From positions 3,878,501-3,942,500 of the forward strand of contig JASJOG010000002.1 in assembly GCA_030142905.1 (NCBI GenBank): a stretch of DNA of 64,000 nucleotides, in the 5' to 3' direction. The notes under the pieces are model-generated. The model worked only from the letters and a program-made list of their open reading frames with translations, did no database searches and was not told where the DNA came from. A program made the translations under genes and the position numbers. Positions 22,590 to 31,970 of this stretch are shown here, in pieces (position 1 is the first letter of the stretch; each line of letters begins with the position of its first letter). The DNA comes from Heliopora coerulea. Lineage: Eukaryota; Cnidaria; Anthozoa; Scleralcyonacea; Helioporidae.

Positions 22590-22870
22590 TGGCAAGATGC
22601 TTTCCAAGAAAACTGAGGATAACTGAAGACTTTCTTGCCTGGGTTATAGCCTTGATAACAATGGCGAGGTAACGCCGATATGGTGTACGACTTGCCGAGA
22701 GTTCTTCCAATCGAAAGCAAGAAGGTACTGTCGGAAGTCTTCATTAAGGGCACTCCTACGGTTAAGAATAATTTTGTCGATCATTTCAAGAAGAGCCAAA
22801 CCCACTCAACAGCAGTTTTACGACTTGTGAAAGCTGAAAAAGTGTCGTCTGCGTCAGCAAGTTCCAGCTC
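22590..22870 (+). pseudogene. BED/TTF-type zinc-finger fragment of a hAT-like protein
   Basis: In one frame the plus strand reads SLDNNGEVTPIWCTTCREFF, and after a shift GTPTVKNNFVDHFKKSQTHS follows. A Cys-x2-Cys followed by His...His in a DH.K..QTH context resembles the N-terminal zinc finger of hAT-derived proteins such as the C17orf113/ZNF862 group. Stops and frameshifts lie upstream. The fragment directly abuts the broken gypsy reverse transcriptase, so one inserted into or was joined to the other. Confidence 0.4.
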
Positions 22871-23797
22871 ATCCTCGGCTGGATTCGTTATCTAAGGGGC
22901 AGTGCCAGTATCCGGAGCGAAGATCAACGGTGGAGAACACCCTTGCTTTCGAGAGTTCAGGTAAAATCTCATCGAGAATAACCATCTGATGTCGCTCTCG
23001 CTTGAGTGCTGTATTGAGCTGGCGAGGGTCAATACTGACGCGAATATCGTCAGATTTCTTAGTCGCGATTGCTACACTATTGACCCACGGTGTAGGTTCA
23101 GTGACTGGTGTGATGACGCCGAGTTGCTGTAGTCGATCAAGCTCATCCTTGAATTTGGATCTGAGGGCTGCGGGAATTCTCTGGGAGGGAGTGATGACTG
23201 GGCGTACCTCTGCGGCGACTTCTAGGTGCACCTCTCCAGCTAAGGTACCGAGGGGGCGATCGAAAACGTCGGGGTATTGTGAAATAATCTGCTCTGTAGT
23301 GGACAAAGTATTAATCTTTAATGGTTCTGCAGGCGTTACCTTTGATGGTGGTGGTGGTACGGGAATGAAATGGTCGAGGTGAATGGTGACAATACTCATG
23401 TGCTGGGCAGCTTGTGCACCAATTATAGGTATCAAGTTTTCACTAACGACCACGAATTCGATGGAATACCTTTTGTTATTTTTTGGGTTTTTTGTGATAA
23501 CTCGTGTTGTTCCAAGAGGTATGACTTCTGAATTATTCCACATGCAAAGCCGTTTGCTGGTTGGTTTCAGGTCAGAGCCTGTAGCATATTTCTCTGGCAA
23601 AATGTTTACGGTTGCGCCACAGTCAATCTGAAAGCTGACTGGTTGGTTGGCGATAAGCAATTGTGCATGTATTTCTCTGGCAAAGGGACTAGTATTTGTT
23701 GCACTGACAGCGTGAATGCTGTCATGGACTAGTGTTACACTGGTAACATATTCAACATCTTCGTTGTCATCCTGGATGTCTGTGGTTTCATAGGATG
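22869..23797 (-). pseudogene. Ty3/gypsy pol: protease and start of reverse transcriptase
   Basis: The minus frame contains a retropepsin motif FQIDCGATVN (D-C-G-A, where D-S/T-G-A is usual) and the flap-like ending IIGAQAAQHM. A linker leads to the reverse transcriptase fingers with LGVITPVTEPTPWVNSVA and FSTVDLRSGYWHCPLD. It stops at 22869, just before the region that would carry the YxDD active site, so integrase and the rest are absent. The pol frame extends upstream over the gag stop and is shifted by one base relative to gag near 23797. Similar elements often have gag-pol as one ORF, so this is probably a one-base deletion. The element cannot move on its own. Confidence 0.85.
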
Positions 23798-24675
23798 AAT
23801 GTTTCCATTCTTCACTTTCTCACAAACACGAGCAAAATGATTTCGAACGCCACAGGTAAGGCAAGATTTTCCCCAAGCAGGGCATTGCTTTTTTACTACA
23901 GGGTGCTCGGTTCCACAATATTTGCAGGTAATTTGGGTACTTGCATTTGGGGGTTTCTTTTGTCGGTAAGATGGTCGGTTTTGCTGTGGGTTTCTTTGTC
24001 GCGGACTAACTGTTTTGACACTCTCGATGGAGACGTTGTCACCGGCAATATTCTTCAGTTGTGATGAGGCAGGCTCGGTACTGCGACACATGTCAATGCA
24101 CTTTTTGAGGGTCAATTTCCTGTCTTGCAATAACCGCTTGCGGGTTTGTTGGCTCCGTATTCCCAATACAATTCTATCTCGTAATAGACTGTCTTTCAAA
24201 CAGTCGCAGAAATTGCAAGTTTTGGCAAGAGTGCGAAGGGCCGCAACATGAGCATCAACAGATTCATCAGGCTTCTGATTTCGACAGTTAAAAATATAAC
24301 TCTCGTATGTTTCATTTATCTCACCTATCGCGTGTAGGTCAAACATTTCGAAGATTTTCGTTAACGATTTGCTGTCTTCTTCATTTGCGAAATCGAGACC
24401 GTTGTAGATTTTCAAAGCCTCAGGTCCAATACAGTGTAAAAACATTGCGACTTTTATTTTTCTGGTTGGGCGTTGAGGTTTGTAATAATCGCGTAGTTTT
24501 GCTAAGATTGTTTATACGTTTTCCAATTGTCCGCCATGTTGGTTCGAATATCGAGTTTTCCGGGCGGCTTGATTCCCGGCAATATATTCATCGTTGACGT
24601 GGCTTGTGTTGTACCTGAGGTCGATGAAGTGCTTCCTGAGCTTGTTCGGTGCCCTGCTGTATCAGAATTATGCAT
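23735..24675 (-). pseudogene. Ty3/gypsy gag with zinc knuckles
   Basis: The likely start is the ATG at 24675. The N-terminal part has NILPGIKPPGKLDI and an NW.TY motif typical of this gag group, then a nonsense TAG near 24508 (where Trp is expected) and a one-base shift near 24455. The main frame then runs from 24445 to 23735 with the retrotransposon gag core (FLHCIGPEALKIYNGL, NRDRIVLGI-like DRIVLGI). Two Cys/His knuckles follow: CKYCGTEHPVVKKQC and the canonical CLTCGVRNHFARVC (C-x2-C-x4-H-x4-C). The protein would package element RNA; this copy is broken in its first part. Confidence 0.85.
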
Positions 24676-24710
24676 TTTCAAATGTTTTTCCGCGTATTTT
24701 CATAGATTTT

Positions 24711-24729
24711 AATCCCACCGCTGCCACCA
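24711..24729 (-). other. tRNA primer-binding site of the gypsy element
   Basis: On the minus strand TGGTGGCAGCGGTGGGATT directly follows the LTR end ...GATACA. TGG plus a 3'-tRNA-like complement immediately inside the 5' LTR is the standard position. The tRNA species was not determined. Confidence 0.65.
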
Positions 24730-25020
24730 TGTATCAAGACGACGTCATTTTCGAACAACAACAACTTTATTAGGTCATGTGATCCCTGAGTACAGGGATC
24801 CCAAGTACATATTGTAACAGTATCGGTTTTAAGACTGTTTTCCAAGGGGCCGTTCCTACGATACTATTTAAAACTATTACTGTATACAACAATTGCTAAA
24901 TTATATCACAAAATCTACTTATTAAACTATTTTCTTTGTTTTATCAGACCCCAGCAATACATCTGCAACTATCGTTCAAGTCACTTGATATTCAGATCCC
25001 TTTAATACGTTTCTGTAATC
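24730..25020 (-). mobile_element. 5' LTR of the gypsy element (outer end uncertain)
   Basis: The inner border is at 24730: the plus strand starts TGTATCAAG, so the minus strand LTR ends in CA, next to the primer site. An AATAAA is present on the minus strand close to this border (TAATAAAGTTGTTG, about 24760-24775), as expected for the R region. The outer border was not found because no second LTR lies in the window; the end given is a guess. Confidence 0.45.
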
Positions 25021-25807
25021 CATTCTTGTATCAAAATGTCAGTGAATTCATGGTTGTCTACAGCAATGAATAGCACTTTTTCAATGGATATGAGCAGCGC
25101 AAAAGATACTTGGCCAAGTCTCCTTTTAAGTTCGTTGTTAATTAGACCGACTTCATCAAAGTGTTGGGTTCGAAATTCCTCCTTTTTGGGGTTGCAAGAT
25201 GGTGAGGTTGTACTCCTTCCTATAAACGTTTTGGTGGTTTCCAAAATCGTAGCAAGAGTCGCAAGACTGGCTCAGTGGTTAGGTTCCTGGATTCAATTAC
25301 AGGCCTTGGGTAAAACTAGTCGAAGCACCACTTCTCTCTCGACCTTCTTAAGGACGATTTACCTATATCAACTGCAGAAACTGCTTTCTGAATCGTAGTA
25401 TCTTTCGCATGAAGGGCTAAGAATGTTCCTTCTGTAGCGCAGACCACACGAGAGAGAGGTTCAAACCACAAAATGTGTCAAAGCATTTCAACATTGAATA
25501 GATCCCATCTGCTCTCTGTCCATAATTATTCAATTTATTCACCACGGTATGCTAATTGTGTCCAAATGTTCCACTGACGCTGCGTAGTTCTGCAAGCGAG
25601 CATCGATAGCCATGGTTGTTACCGTCCATATATACAGCAAAATGGTTTAAGATTAAGAGCTACAGGGTAAGAAAGTTCCGCCTTGCAATTCGCAAGGACA
25701 AGAAATTGAATGGTCAATTAGCATCTCAAGGTGCTAGTTTAAGAAATCAGTTAAGAAACCAGGTAGATGGTGCTTTATCAGATCTTTATCGGAATATATA
25801 TTGATGT

Positions 25808-25919
25808 ATGTATAATGATGTATATGTGTATAATATATGTACACACACACACACATATACACATATATATATATTATATATATATATATATATATATCAA
25901 TACTTGGGAACAAACTTTT

Positions 25920-25962
<43 letters not shown>

Positions 25963-25965
25963 GTA
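25808..25965. repeat. TA/CA microsatellite block
   Basis: (CA)n at about 25840 and (TA)n arrays at about 25865-25900 and 25925-25960, separated by a piece GAACAAACTTTTCATCAT that also flanks the hairpin near 62.8 kb. Tyr/Ile-rich ORFs here are translations of the repeats. Confidence 0.9.
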
Positions 25966-26039
25966 AAAGTATACATATACATGTAATTCAAGGATTTTAA
26001 ACTACTGTCCAACGGGATTTCGAAACTCGATCGAGACAT

Positions 26040-27041
26040 TTATCTTAGTTGTTTTTCTCGAGGAGGTTCAAACGATTGCAGACTCTCGGTACACTTATGA
26101 CCGCTATGTTGGGTGACGAATTTTTTTGCCAAATCAGCATCCAGTGAACTCGAGATGCTTGTTTTCCATAGTGAATGTTTAGTGACCTTGCTTCCAGTTG
26201 CCTGTTGAGGGCCACCCTTTTCTGCTGTAGTGGGAAGGAATTTTCCGATCTGGGTTTTTCCAAGTGGAGTTCTCATGAACTAAATTCTGTTGCCACCCAT
26301 CGCTTTTGCTTCGACCCTAGGGTTTGTTTATCTCGGCGGAATGGTGACTCCGAATTTCTCAAAAAATGGGACAGGACATCTTTCATTGTGGGTATCATAG
26401 ACTTTTGGCTGGAAATCTCCTTGATCTTGTTCTAGACCGGTTCTCGTTTTATGCCTCTTTTACCAACTTAATTTAGTATTTCTTGGCCGTGGTAAGTAGT
26501 TCGTATTTTAACGTCATCCCAGCAATATGTTTTTTTCCTTCGTCTCGGACCCGTAAAACAAAGTGGAAAGAGAGCAACCACCAAATAATTCTCTGTAAAA
26601 TTTCTGTGTTAGGGTTGCCAAATTCACCGGAGTTAAACCTCAATGTCAACAAGGGCTCAATAGCTCGCTGCTTGTTGCTTATCCCGTTGTTACCCGACGA
26701 CAATCATCTGCCCGCGAAGACCATCCTTGACGTTTCAAACTACATAACCCTAAGAAGGTTTCATGGATAGTTTTCCACATTCAAGTTCTTTCTGTGCTTC
26801 TTTGGCAGCTGCTTAGAGTGTTCGGTTCGTATTCGCATCCACCTGTCTTCTTCACATGCATTAAGAACTTGGAAAGGACATTGTCGATAGGGGGAAAATG
26901 TAGGTCATATAAAAAGCCAATTCTTTTTTTCTGTAATCGCCTTGTTTTGTTTCTGGATCTTGACAAAAAAGTTACATTTTCATTTGCTTCCTTGTAAGGA
27001 TAGTAAATATTCCTTGCATGGAAAGTGTTGCTCGTCTTCAT
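26040..27041 (-). pseudogene. Tyrosine recombinase relic (KCTD1_15/DUF3504 type), copy C
   Basis: Frames on the minus strand align in order with the recombinase family. LSKFLMHVKKTGGCEYEPNT at about 26870-26810 matches the N-terminal SAM-like region. GEFGNPNTEILQRIIWW and HFVLRVRDEGKK at about 26640-26530 match the W.L.hFG.R..DE core. A KTRTG-like piece and NERCPVPFFEKF follow at about 26440-26350, then the end LGKTQIGKF, KHSLWKTSISSSLDADL and HSGHKCTESLQSFE at 26260-26060. Two catalytic positions are lost: the Arg of the HS.RK box is Trp, and the nucleophilic Tyr of L.SY is Phe. Several stop codons are also present, so the copy is dead. It is more diverged from copies A and B than they are from each other. 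Confidence 0.75.
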
Positions 27042-27289
27042 CTATTTTAGTTGAATTGCTTCCCACCTCTTCAGTAAACATAATGTTATTTTATGTACTC
27101 CTGTTCTGTTAAAGAAAAAAAATTAGTTAATGGCGTATATATTTCGATAAATAAACAAATACATTTTTTATCATACACAAACATATGGCTGAGCTCGTCA
27201 TTCTGTCCGTACAATATGATTGTTTACGTTTCCAAGCAGATCTGAAGACTAACAAATTCCTTATGAAAATTTTGTATCTTATTGCACGT

Positions 27290-27505
27290 GTGAAAAACAT
27301 ATAAAAACTGAAATATGTTCACATATGAAATTTTCATTTCACATATGAAATCGGATTGTTTTCACATAATACTATGAAATGCCTAATTAATATGTAAAAT
27401 GACTTGCTTCAAAATTTCACATGTGAAATGTGATAAATAAACATTAATTTCTCATATAGTTTCATTTCACATTTAGAACTGAAACATTTTTACATATGAA
27501 ATCAA
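27290..27505. repeat. Cluster of TTTCACATATGAAA-type palindromes
   Basis: Variants of the inverted motif TTTCAYATATGAAA or TTTCACATGTGAAA occur about ten times in 215 bases, on both strands by symmetry, with AT-rich spacers. Another pair lies at about 28100-28135. Period and orientation are irregular, so this is not a simple tandem array. Confidence 0.65.
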
Positions 27506-28100
27506 ACTCCGATTAAGCGGCTCCTTATTAAGCGGCCACATGTCAAAGTCCCGATTATTCTCTTATTAACATACCGTAAAGTGAACCTCTAATAAACGAT
27601 CACCTATCTTAAGCGGACGCAGCCACCCTGCCATACATCAATATTAATAAGGCTGTATACACATGGGATTTCTAAGTCATAGCCTCCCCTTCTGTTTACG
27701 TGTGACAGCATTACCAAAGAATTTAATTTCGGGACATGTCCGATCACTTGACATTCCTCCGCCGGGTAGATTCAAGTCCGTCAACGGCAGCGCCAGAATC
27801 GTATACACGACTATTTCAATTAAAGGACATTTCTAGCTCCCTCAAAAATGAATTATTAATTTACTCGCAGTTTCTGTCTCTGTTTTTCTTAACTTTCTTT
27901 TTAGTTTGTGTATTTGCAGTAATTTTTTATGGTGCAATTGGTTGTGCATAATGCAATGAAATATAGCACTCAAATAGAGGCTTTCCAACAGACAAACGAT
28001 TTTTTGTGCTGAACTCCTGTTAAAAGGCCACCTTGTACTAAGCGGCCATTTGGCTTTTCCCCAATGTTAGTCGTTTAATAGAAGTTTCAATGTACTATTT
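27505..28100. mobile_element. Possible DNA transposon remnant with repeated TAAGCGG motifs
   Basis: ATTAAGCGGCTCC, ATTAAGCGGCCAC and TTAAGCGGAC occur at 27512, 27526 and 27610, and CTAAGCGGCC near 28035. The edges AAACTCCGATTAA and TTAATAGAAGTTT are roughly inverted. Repeated subterminal motifs of this kind suggest transposase-binding sites, but no transposase is recognisable inside. The 71-residue ORF at 27736-27951 ends in a hydrophobic segment and is not recognised. Confidence 0.3.
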
Positions 28101-28572
28101 TCATGTGTGAAATGAGATGTGAAATTTTCGTAAGAATTGCAAACGATAACAACCGCTGTACAAAAACAGCCATGAGGTCATAAGTAAAAACAAGCAAGTA
28201 AACCTAAACCACCATCTCGCAAATCAAAAACAGCGTTAAAATCGATATACCTATATCATTTCTTCAATTAGACAACCTCAGTATGAAACCAGAACAAAAC
28301 GCGGTACGAAAAAGTAAAGAAAATATATTCCTGTTCACACCTGACACTAGATTTATATGTAATCGAGGCCTAGGTTATACATAAACAGATGGATATTTTT
28401 ACATGTATAAAATCAACAAGAATCCTACACCAACCAATCTCTCCTTGGTTTCCTTGTTTTGCTTCTGACTCTTCCCAACGAATATTTACATTTCCTTTTG
28501 CTTTCTTAATAGGATAGTGAAATTCTGGTAGATGAACAATCTTCAAGCTCGATACTCAGGAAATGATTTCTG

Positions 28573-28645
28573 AGCCCCAGACGGGGATCGAACCCGCAAC
28601 CTTCTGATGACCGGTTAGACGCTCTAACCGTTGAGCTACCGAGAC
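28573..28645 (-). tRNA. tRNA-like sequence, probably a pseudogene or SINE head
   Basis: The minus strand folds as a cloverleaf. GTCTCGG pairs with CTGGGGC (several G-U pairs); the D arm is GCTC..GAGC; the anticodon arm TCTAA/TCAGA has one mismatch; the T arm is GCGGG-TTCGATC-CCCGT. The A box (TAGCTCAACGG-type) and B box (GGTTCGATCC) are intact. The anticodon loop CCGGTCA lacks the invariant U33, and the downstream sequence has no terminator run, so a functional tRNA is unlikely. Tail sequence continuing past the acceptor suggests a tRNA-derived SINE. Confidence 0.5.
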
Positions 28646-28689
28646 TCAGATGGTGAGCTAAGGTGCAAATTCGATATATATGTGCAACC

Positions 28690-29100
28690 TAAGCGGATAT
28701 ATATATGTGCGACCTTTGCAACATGCCCGGGCAACAAGCGCCAGCTCGAGTTCCTTTACGAGTTTTGTAGATATTCATAAGAAAGAACAAAGTCAAAACC
28801 TCCCTCTGAAAAGTGATATTTTGGGCATATTCAATGGAGCCAAATTTGAAAACTGCTTTTTCAATATCCATGTCATGAATGGTTCTGTTACTCGCAGACG
28901 GCCTCAAAAACTGAAACCAGCTACAAGCTCCGACTCTTTTTAAAGAAAGCCATTTCTTGAGCTGGTACTCAATCACTTACTGGCTTCAATTTTCAAATGA
29001 TGTAAACAACTTTGCAGTGGTCCATAAAAGCGAAGAAAGAACGAGAGTAATATCCTTCAATTTGGCCTATTCCACGAGTAATAGACCACCACTAATAAAT
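28690..29100 (+). pseudogene. C-terminal tail of the recombinase repeat, copy D
   Basis: The plus strand encodes ATSASSSSFTSFVDIHKK, QNLPLKSDILGIFNGAKFEN and CFFNIHVMNGSV, matching the tail of copy B almost word for word, then ends with SSDSF and a stop near 28940. The following bases match the 3' flank of copies A and B. Orientation is opposite to copies A-C. There is no catalytic part. Confidence 0.7.
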
Positions 29101-29164
29101 AAAACGCGGTTAAAATTCAATGACATATTTAACACACATACATTTCAAAAAGACAACTTATAGA

Positions 29165-29490
29165 TATATATGCAGTTTTACTGGAAAAAGGTTCAAAGCT
29201 GAAAAAGTGGGTATATTGGCCGGTGTGCATGTCCTTGCGATAAATGTCAGTGCCATCAACTGAGATTTTAATATCTAAAAAATGAATAACGCCATCAGGA
29301 AATGTATCTACGGTAAACTTTACGTTAGTATGAAATTCATTAAACTTAGCTAGAACTATCGGAATATCGGAAGGTTTGATTAGACGAGAGTATTATCAAG
29401 GTATCGTTTATAAAATTTGATAGTACCGCTGCTGATGAGATCAGAAATAATAACGCGTTCAAATTCGGTATTATATTGGCTATTATTATA
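29165..29490 (-). pseudogene. Penelope-like reverse transcriptase fragment
   Basis: Found by reading the minus strand across a frameshift. TIKFYKRYLDNTLV matches the RYVDDTL active-site region of PLE reverse transcriptases, and after a one-base shift come IKPSDIPIVLAKFNEFH, KFTVDTFPDGVIHFLDIKIS and YRKDMHTGQYTHFFSFEP, in the usual PLE order. The catalytic VDD is LDN here, so the active site is destroyed. The fragment ends at about 29165 in a stop. Confidence 0.8.
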
Positions 29491-29588
29491 TAATACTTAC
29501 TGTATATATATTGATGATGACATTGTAATAAAGTCGAAATATTACAGTTTCATATACCCGTCTTGTTTTTGTCTCTATTTTTCAGAAT

Positions 29589-30993
29589 ATGTTTTATTTT
29601 ATGAAGCATATGGAAGCTGCATATAATAATACAAGCGATAACGGCCTAAATGGGACTGGAGCTATTAGCAAAAGTGCTTCGCTCGGCATGGAAGTTGGAG
29701 GACACCAACCCACTCCAGGTCGTCATCAAGCGACTGCTAAATTCAAATGGAATAAGGAAGTCAACAAGATTGTAATGAAGTGTTTCTATAAGAACAATCA
29801 TAAAAAGGGATATAGGAAGAGGATGTTTGGAATTTGGAAAGAGATGGGGTTTTTTGAAATCTGAGCAGAGATTGGCTGACCAAGCTAGAGCGATCAAATT
29901 AAATGAGTGTTTATCTGAGGTGAAACTGGAAGAGACGAGCAGAGAAGTGAGGCAAGATACACAAGGCGGAGCGACTGTGGCGGACTCCAAAGAAGTGAAG
30001 AATCAAGAGGGTTTTGATGGTGAAGTGAGAAAACAATCTGAGACTGACAATGACAATGACCGAGGGCATGAATCATCTACTGAAGAAATGAGCACTGAGG
30101 AAGTAATTGCTCATGTGGAAAAAGGAGGATGCAGTATTGAGGAGATCCAACTGGCAAGAGAAATACTTGAGAGCGCGAAGAAAGAGGAAAACCCTCCTCC
30201 TAACTTAAGAAATGTTGAAAGGAAAAGGTTGAAAGAAAAAGTGAAAGAAGTAAACAAGGTGCTCGCCTTCATGGAAACCAAAGATATTACACAGACCAAC
30301 TAGCTATTACTTGCTGCAGGACAGATAGTTGCAAAAAGACTGTGTATCAAAAAACAACAGAGGAATGAAAAGGTATTACTTTGGTGGAAGAGAGGGTTAA
30401 ATGGCCAGGTTGCACAGCCAAGGAAAGACATAAGCAGACTAGAGAGGATAAAATCTGATGAGCTAAATATCGCACTCCTTCAAGAGAGTTTAGAAGAAAG
30501 ATATAATTTGAAGAAGAAAGGATTGAAGGTGGCCCTGGAGGAATTAAATCAAAGGGTGTTGGCAAAGAGTAAAAAGATCAGGCGGTATGAAAGCAGGATA
30601 GAGCAATATAGGGAAAATAGGATGTTTCAGTCAAATCAGAAACGCCTTTTTGAGAAACTGGACAATATGGAGACTGAGAACAACATGATCCCAGATGCGG
30701 AAGAAAATAGGACATTTTGGGCCAGCATCTGGAATAACCCAGTAAGTCATAACAGTGATGATGATTGGCTGAAAGATGTGGAAAGCAAGCTCGCTGGTGT
30801 GCAGAAACAGAACGACTTGATGATAACTCCAGCGATGGTTACCAAGCAATTGAAGAATATGGCTAACGGGAAAGCACCTGGACCAGATGGCTTGCAAGGA
30901 TTCTGGCTGAAGAGTTTTACACCATGTATAGAGAGGATAGCTTTACAACTGCAGGACTGCCCGGTTACAAATAAAGTTCCTGAATCGTTTACA
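29589..30993 (+). pseudogene. R2/NeSL-type LINE: N-terminal part and start of reverse transcriptase
   Basis: First half of a large single-ORF non-LTR element. KWNKEVNKIVMKCFYK and RKRMFGIWKEMG open the frame, with a one-base shift near 29860. The same frame then runs to 30993 with only one nonsense codon (TAG 30301-30303). A basic, coiled-coil-rich region (about 30480-30660) leads to the first reverse transcriptase blocks with GKAPGPDGLQGFW at 30869-30907. The frame is then split by a hAT-like insertion, but the reading frame on the far side continues exactly when one copy of the 8-base target duplication is kept. Confidence 0.85.
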
Positions 30994-31962
30994 CATTAGC
31001 GTCGAGAGAGGGGTAGGGGGAGTACCTGCCCCGGGGCCCGGGCCCAGAAAGTTGACCCCCAAAATTTTTAACACGCTTCACCTTGATTTTTTTCGAGTAA
31101 ATACGAATGCGTATCTAAAATAATATTTCTCTGTGACGAACTGACGATGAAGTATTTTCTGCCACGCAAATGGCGGTTTTAGGTTTCTCAAGCAAACTTG
31201 TCAATCGATATTTCTATTTTGTGTGGGAATATGCGATCTAGCCGCAAGAGAACACTTGGTTTGTTTATAAAGGTTCAAATTTCAAGGTTGCGTCCTCATC
31301 CAACAGACAAAGAAGTCAAAATTAAATCAGGAAGACATAAACGGCTTTGTGAGCCTTTTTTACTTTATCACTGTTGTATTGCTTTGAATTTATGATACTT
31401 TTTAGGTTATTTATTCAAATATACAAAATTGAAACAAAACAAATGTAGCGAAAACCGATTGTGCAGTGTGTAGTCTAAATTAAATTAGACATAACTCGGC
31501 GCAATCTGTCGCCCTGTCTGGATATTATAATTAATTTGTTCCTACAAGTCACAACCGGCTTCAGAGCTTTCATACAACAATATGATCGATGTGATCAGTG
31601 ATTATTGTGTGATGTCTTCTTACCAACATAAATCCGGTGCCCAAAAAAGGCGAGAGAGGCAGCAACACGATAATGAAGAAAAGAGAGGCTCTCGTACATT
31701 ATCAGAGGCTATATTATTTCCTTTTTGTACTTCTAGTACTTCACTTTTTGTAGAACGTAACATACAAACGTATTTTAGGTGGATAAATTCATAAATATTA
31801 GGTGAAGAGACTTTTTTGCATCTTTAATACAATGAAAATGCGATGGTTTCCATTTAGTTACTTACTTTACAATAACGCCGTTAGAACTAAAAATATTGGA
31901 GGTTTGGAGAGGCTCGCATTCAAATTTTGACCTGGGGCCTGATTTGGCTCTCGACGGCGTTG
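30994..31962 (+). mobile_element. Non-autonomous hAT-like element inserted in the LINE
   Basis: A perfect 8-base duplication CGTTTACA flanks it (30986-30993 and 31963-31970), the length expected for hAT elements. The ends are inverted: CATTAGCGTCGAGAG at 30994-31008 against the complement CAACGCCGTCGAGAG of 31948-31962. Inside, 31609-31700 encodes MSSYQHKSGAQKRRERQQHD, which resembles the first residues of hAT/ZMYM-like transposases (the K-S-G-A-x-K-R-K motif). The rest of the transposase is missing, so it depends on another copy. A GC-rich run with GGGGCCCGGGCCC lies near its left end. Confidence 0.8.
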
Positions 31963-31970
31963 CGTTTACA

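Noticed and set aside
25255..25310. tRNA-like start AGACTGGCTCAGTGGTTAGG
   Set aside because: It resembles an A-box region, but no B box or cloverleaf follows at the right distance.
28573..28645. Functional tRNA gene
   Set aside because: U33 is absent, the anticodon stem has a mismatch, several acceptor pairs are G-U and no terminator run follows; a SINE head or pseudogene is more likely.
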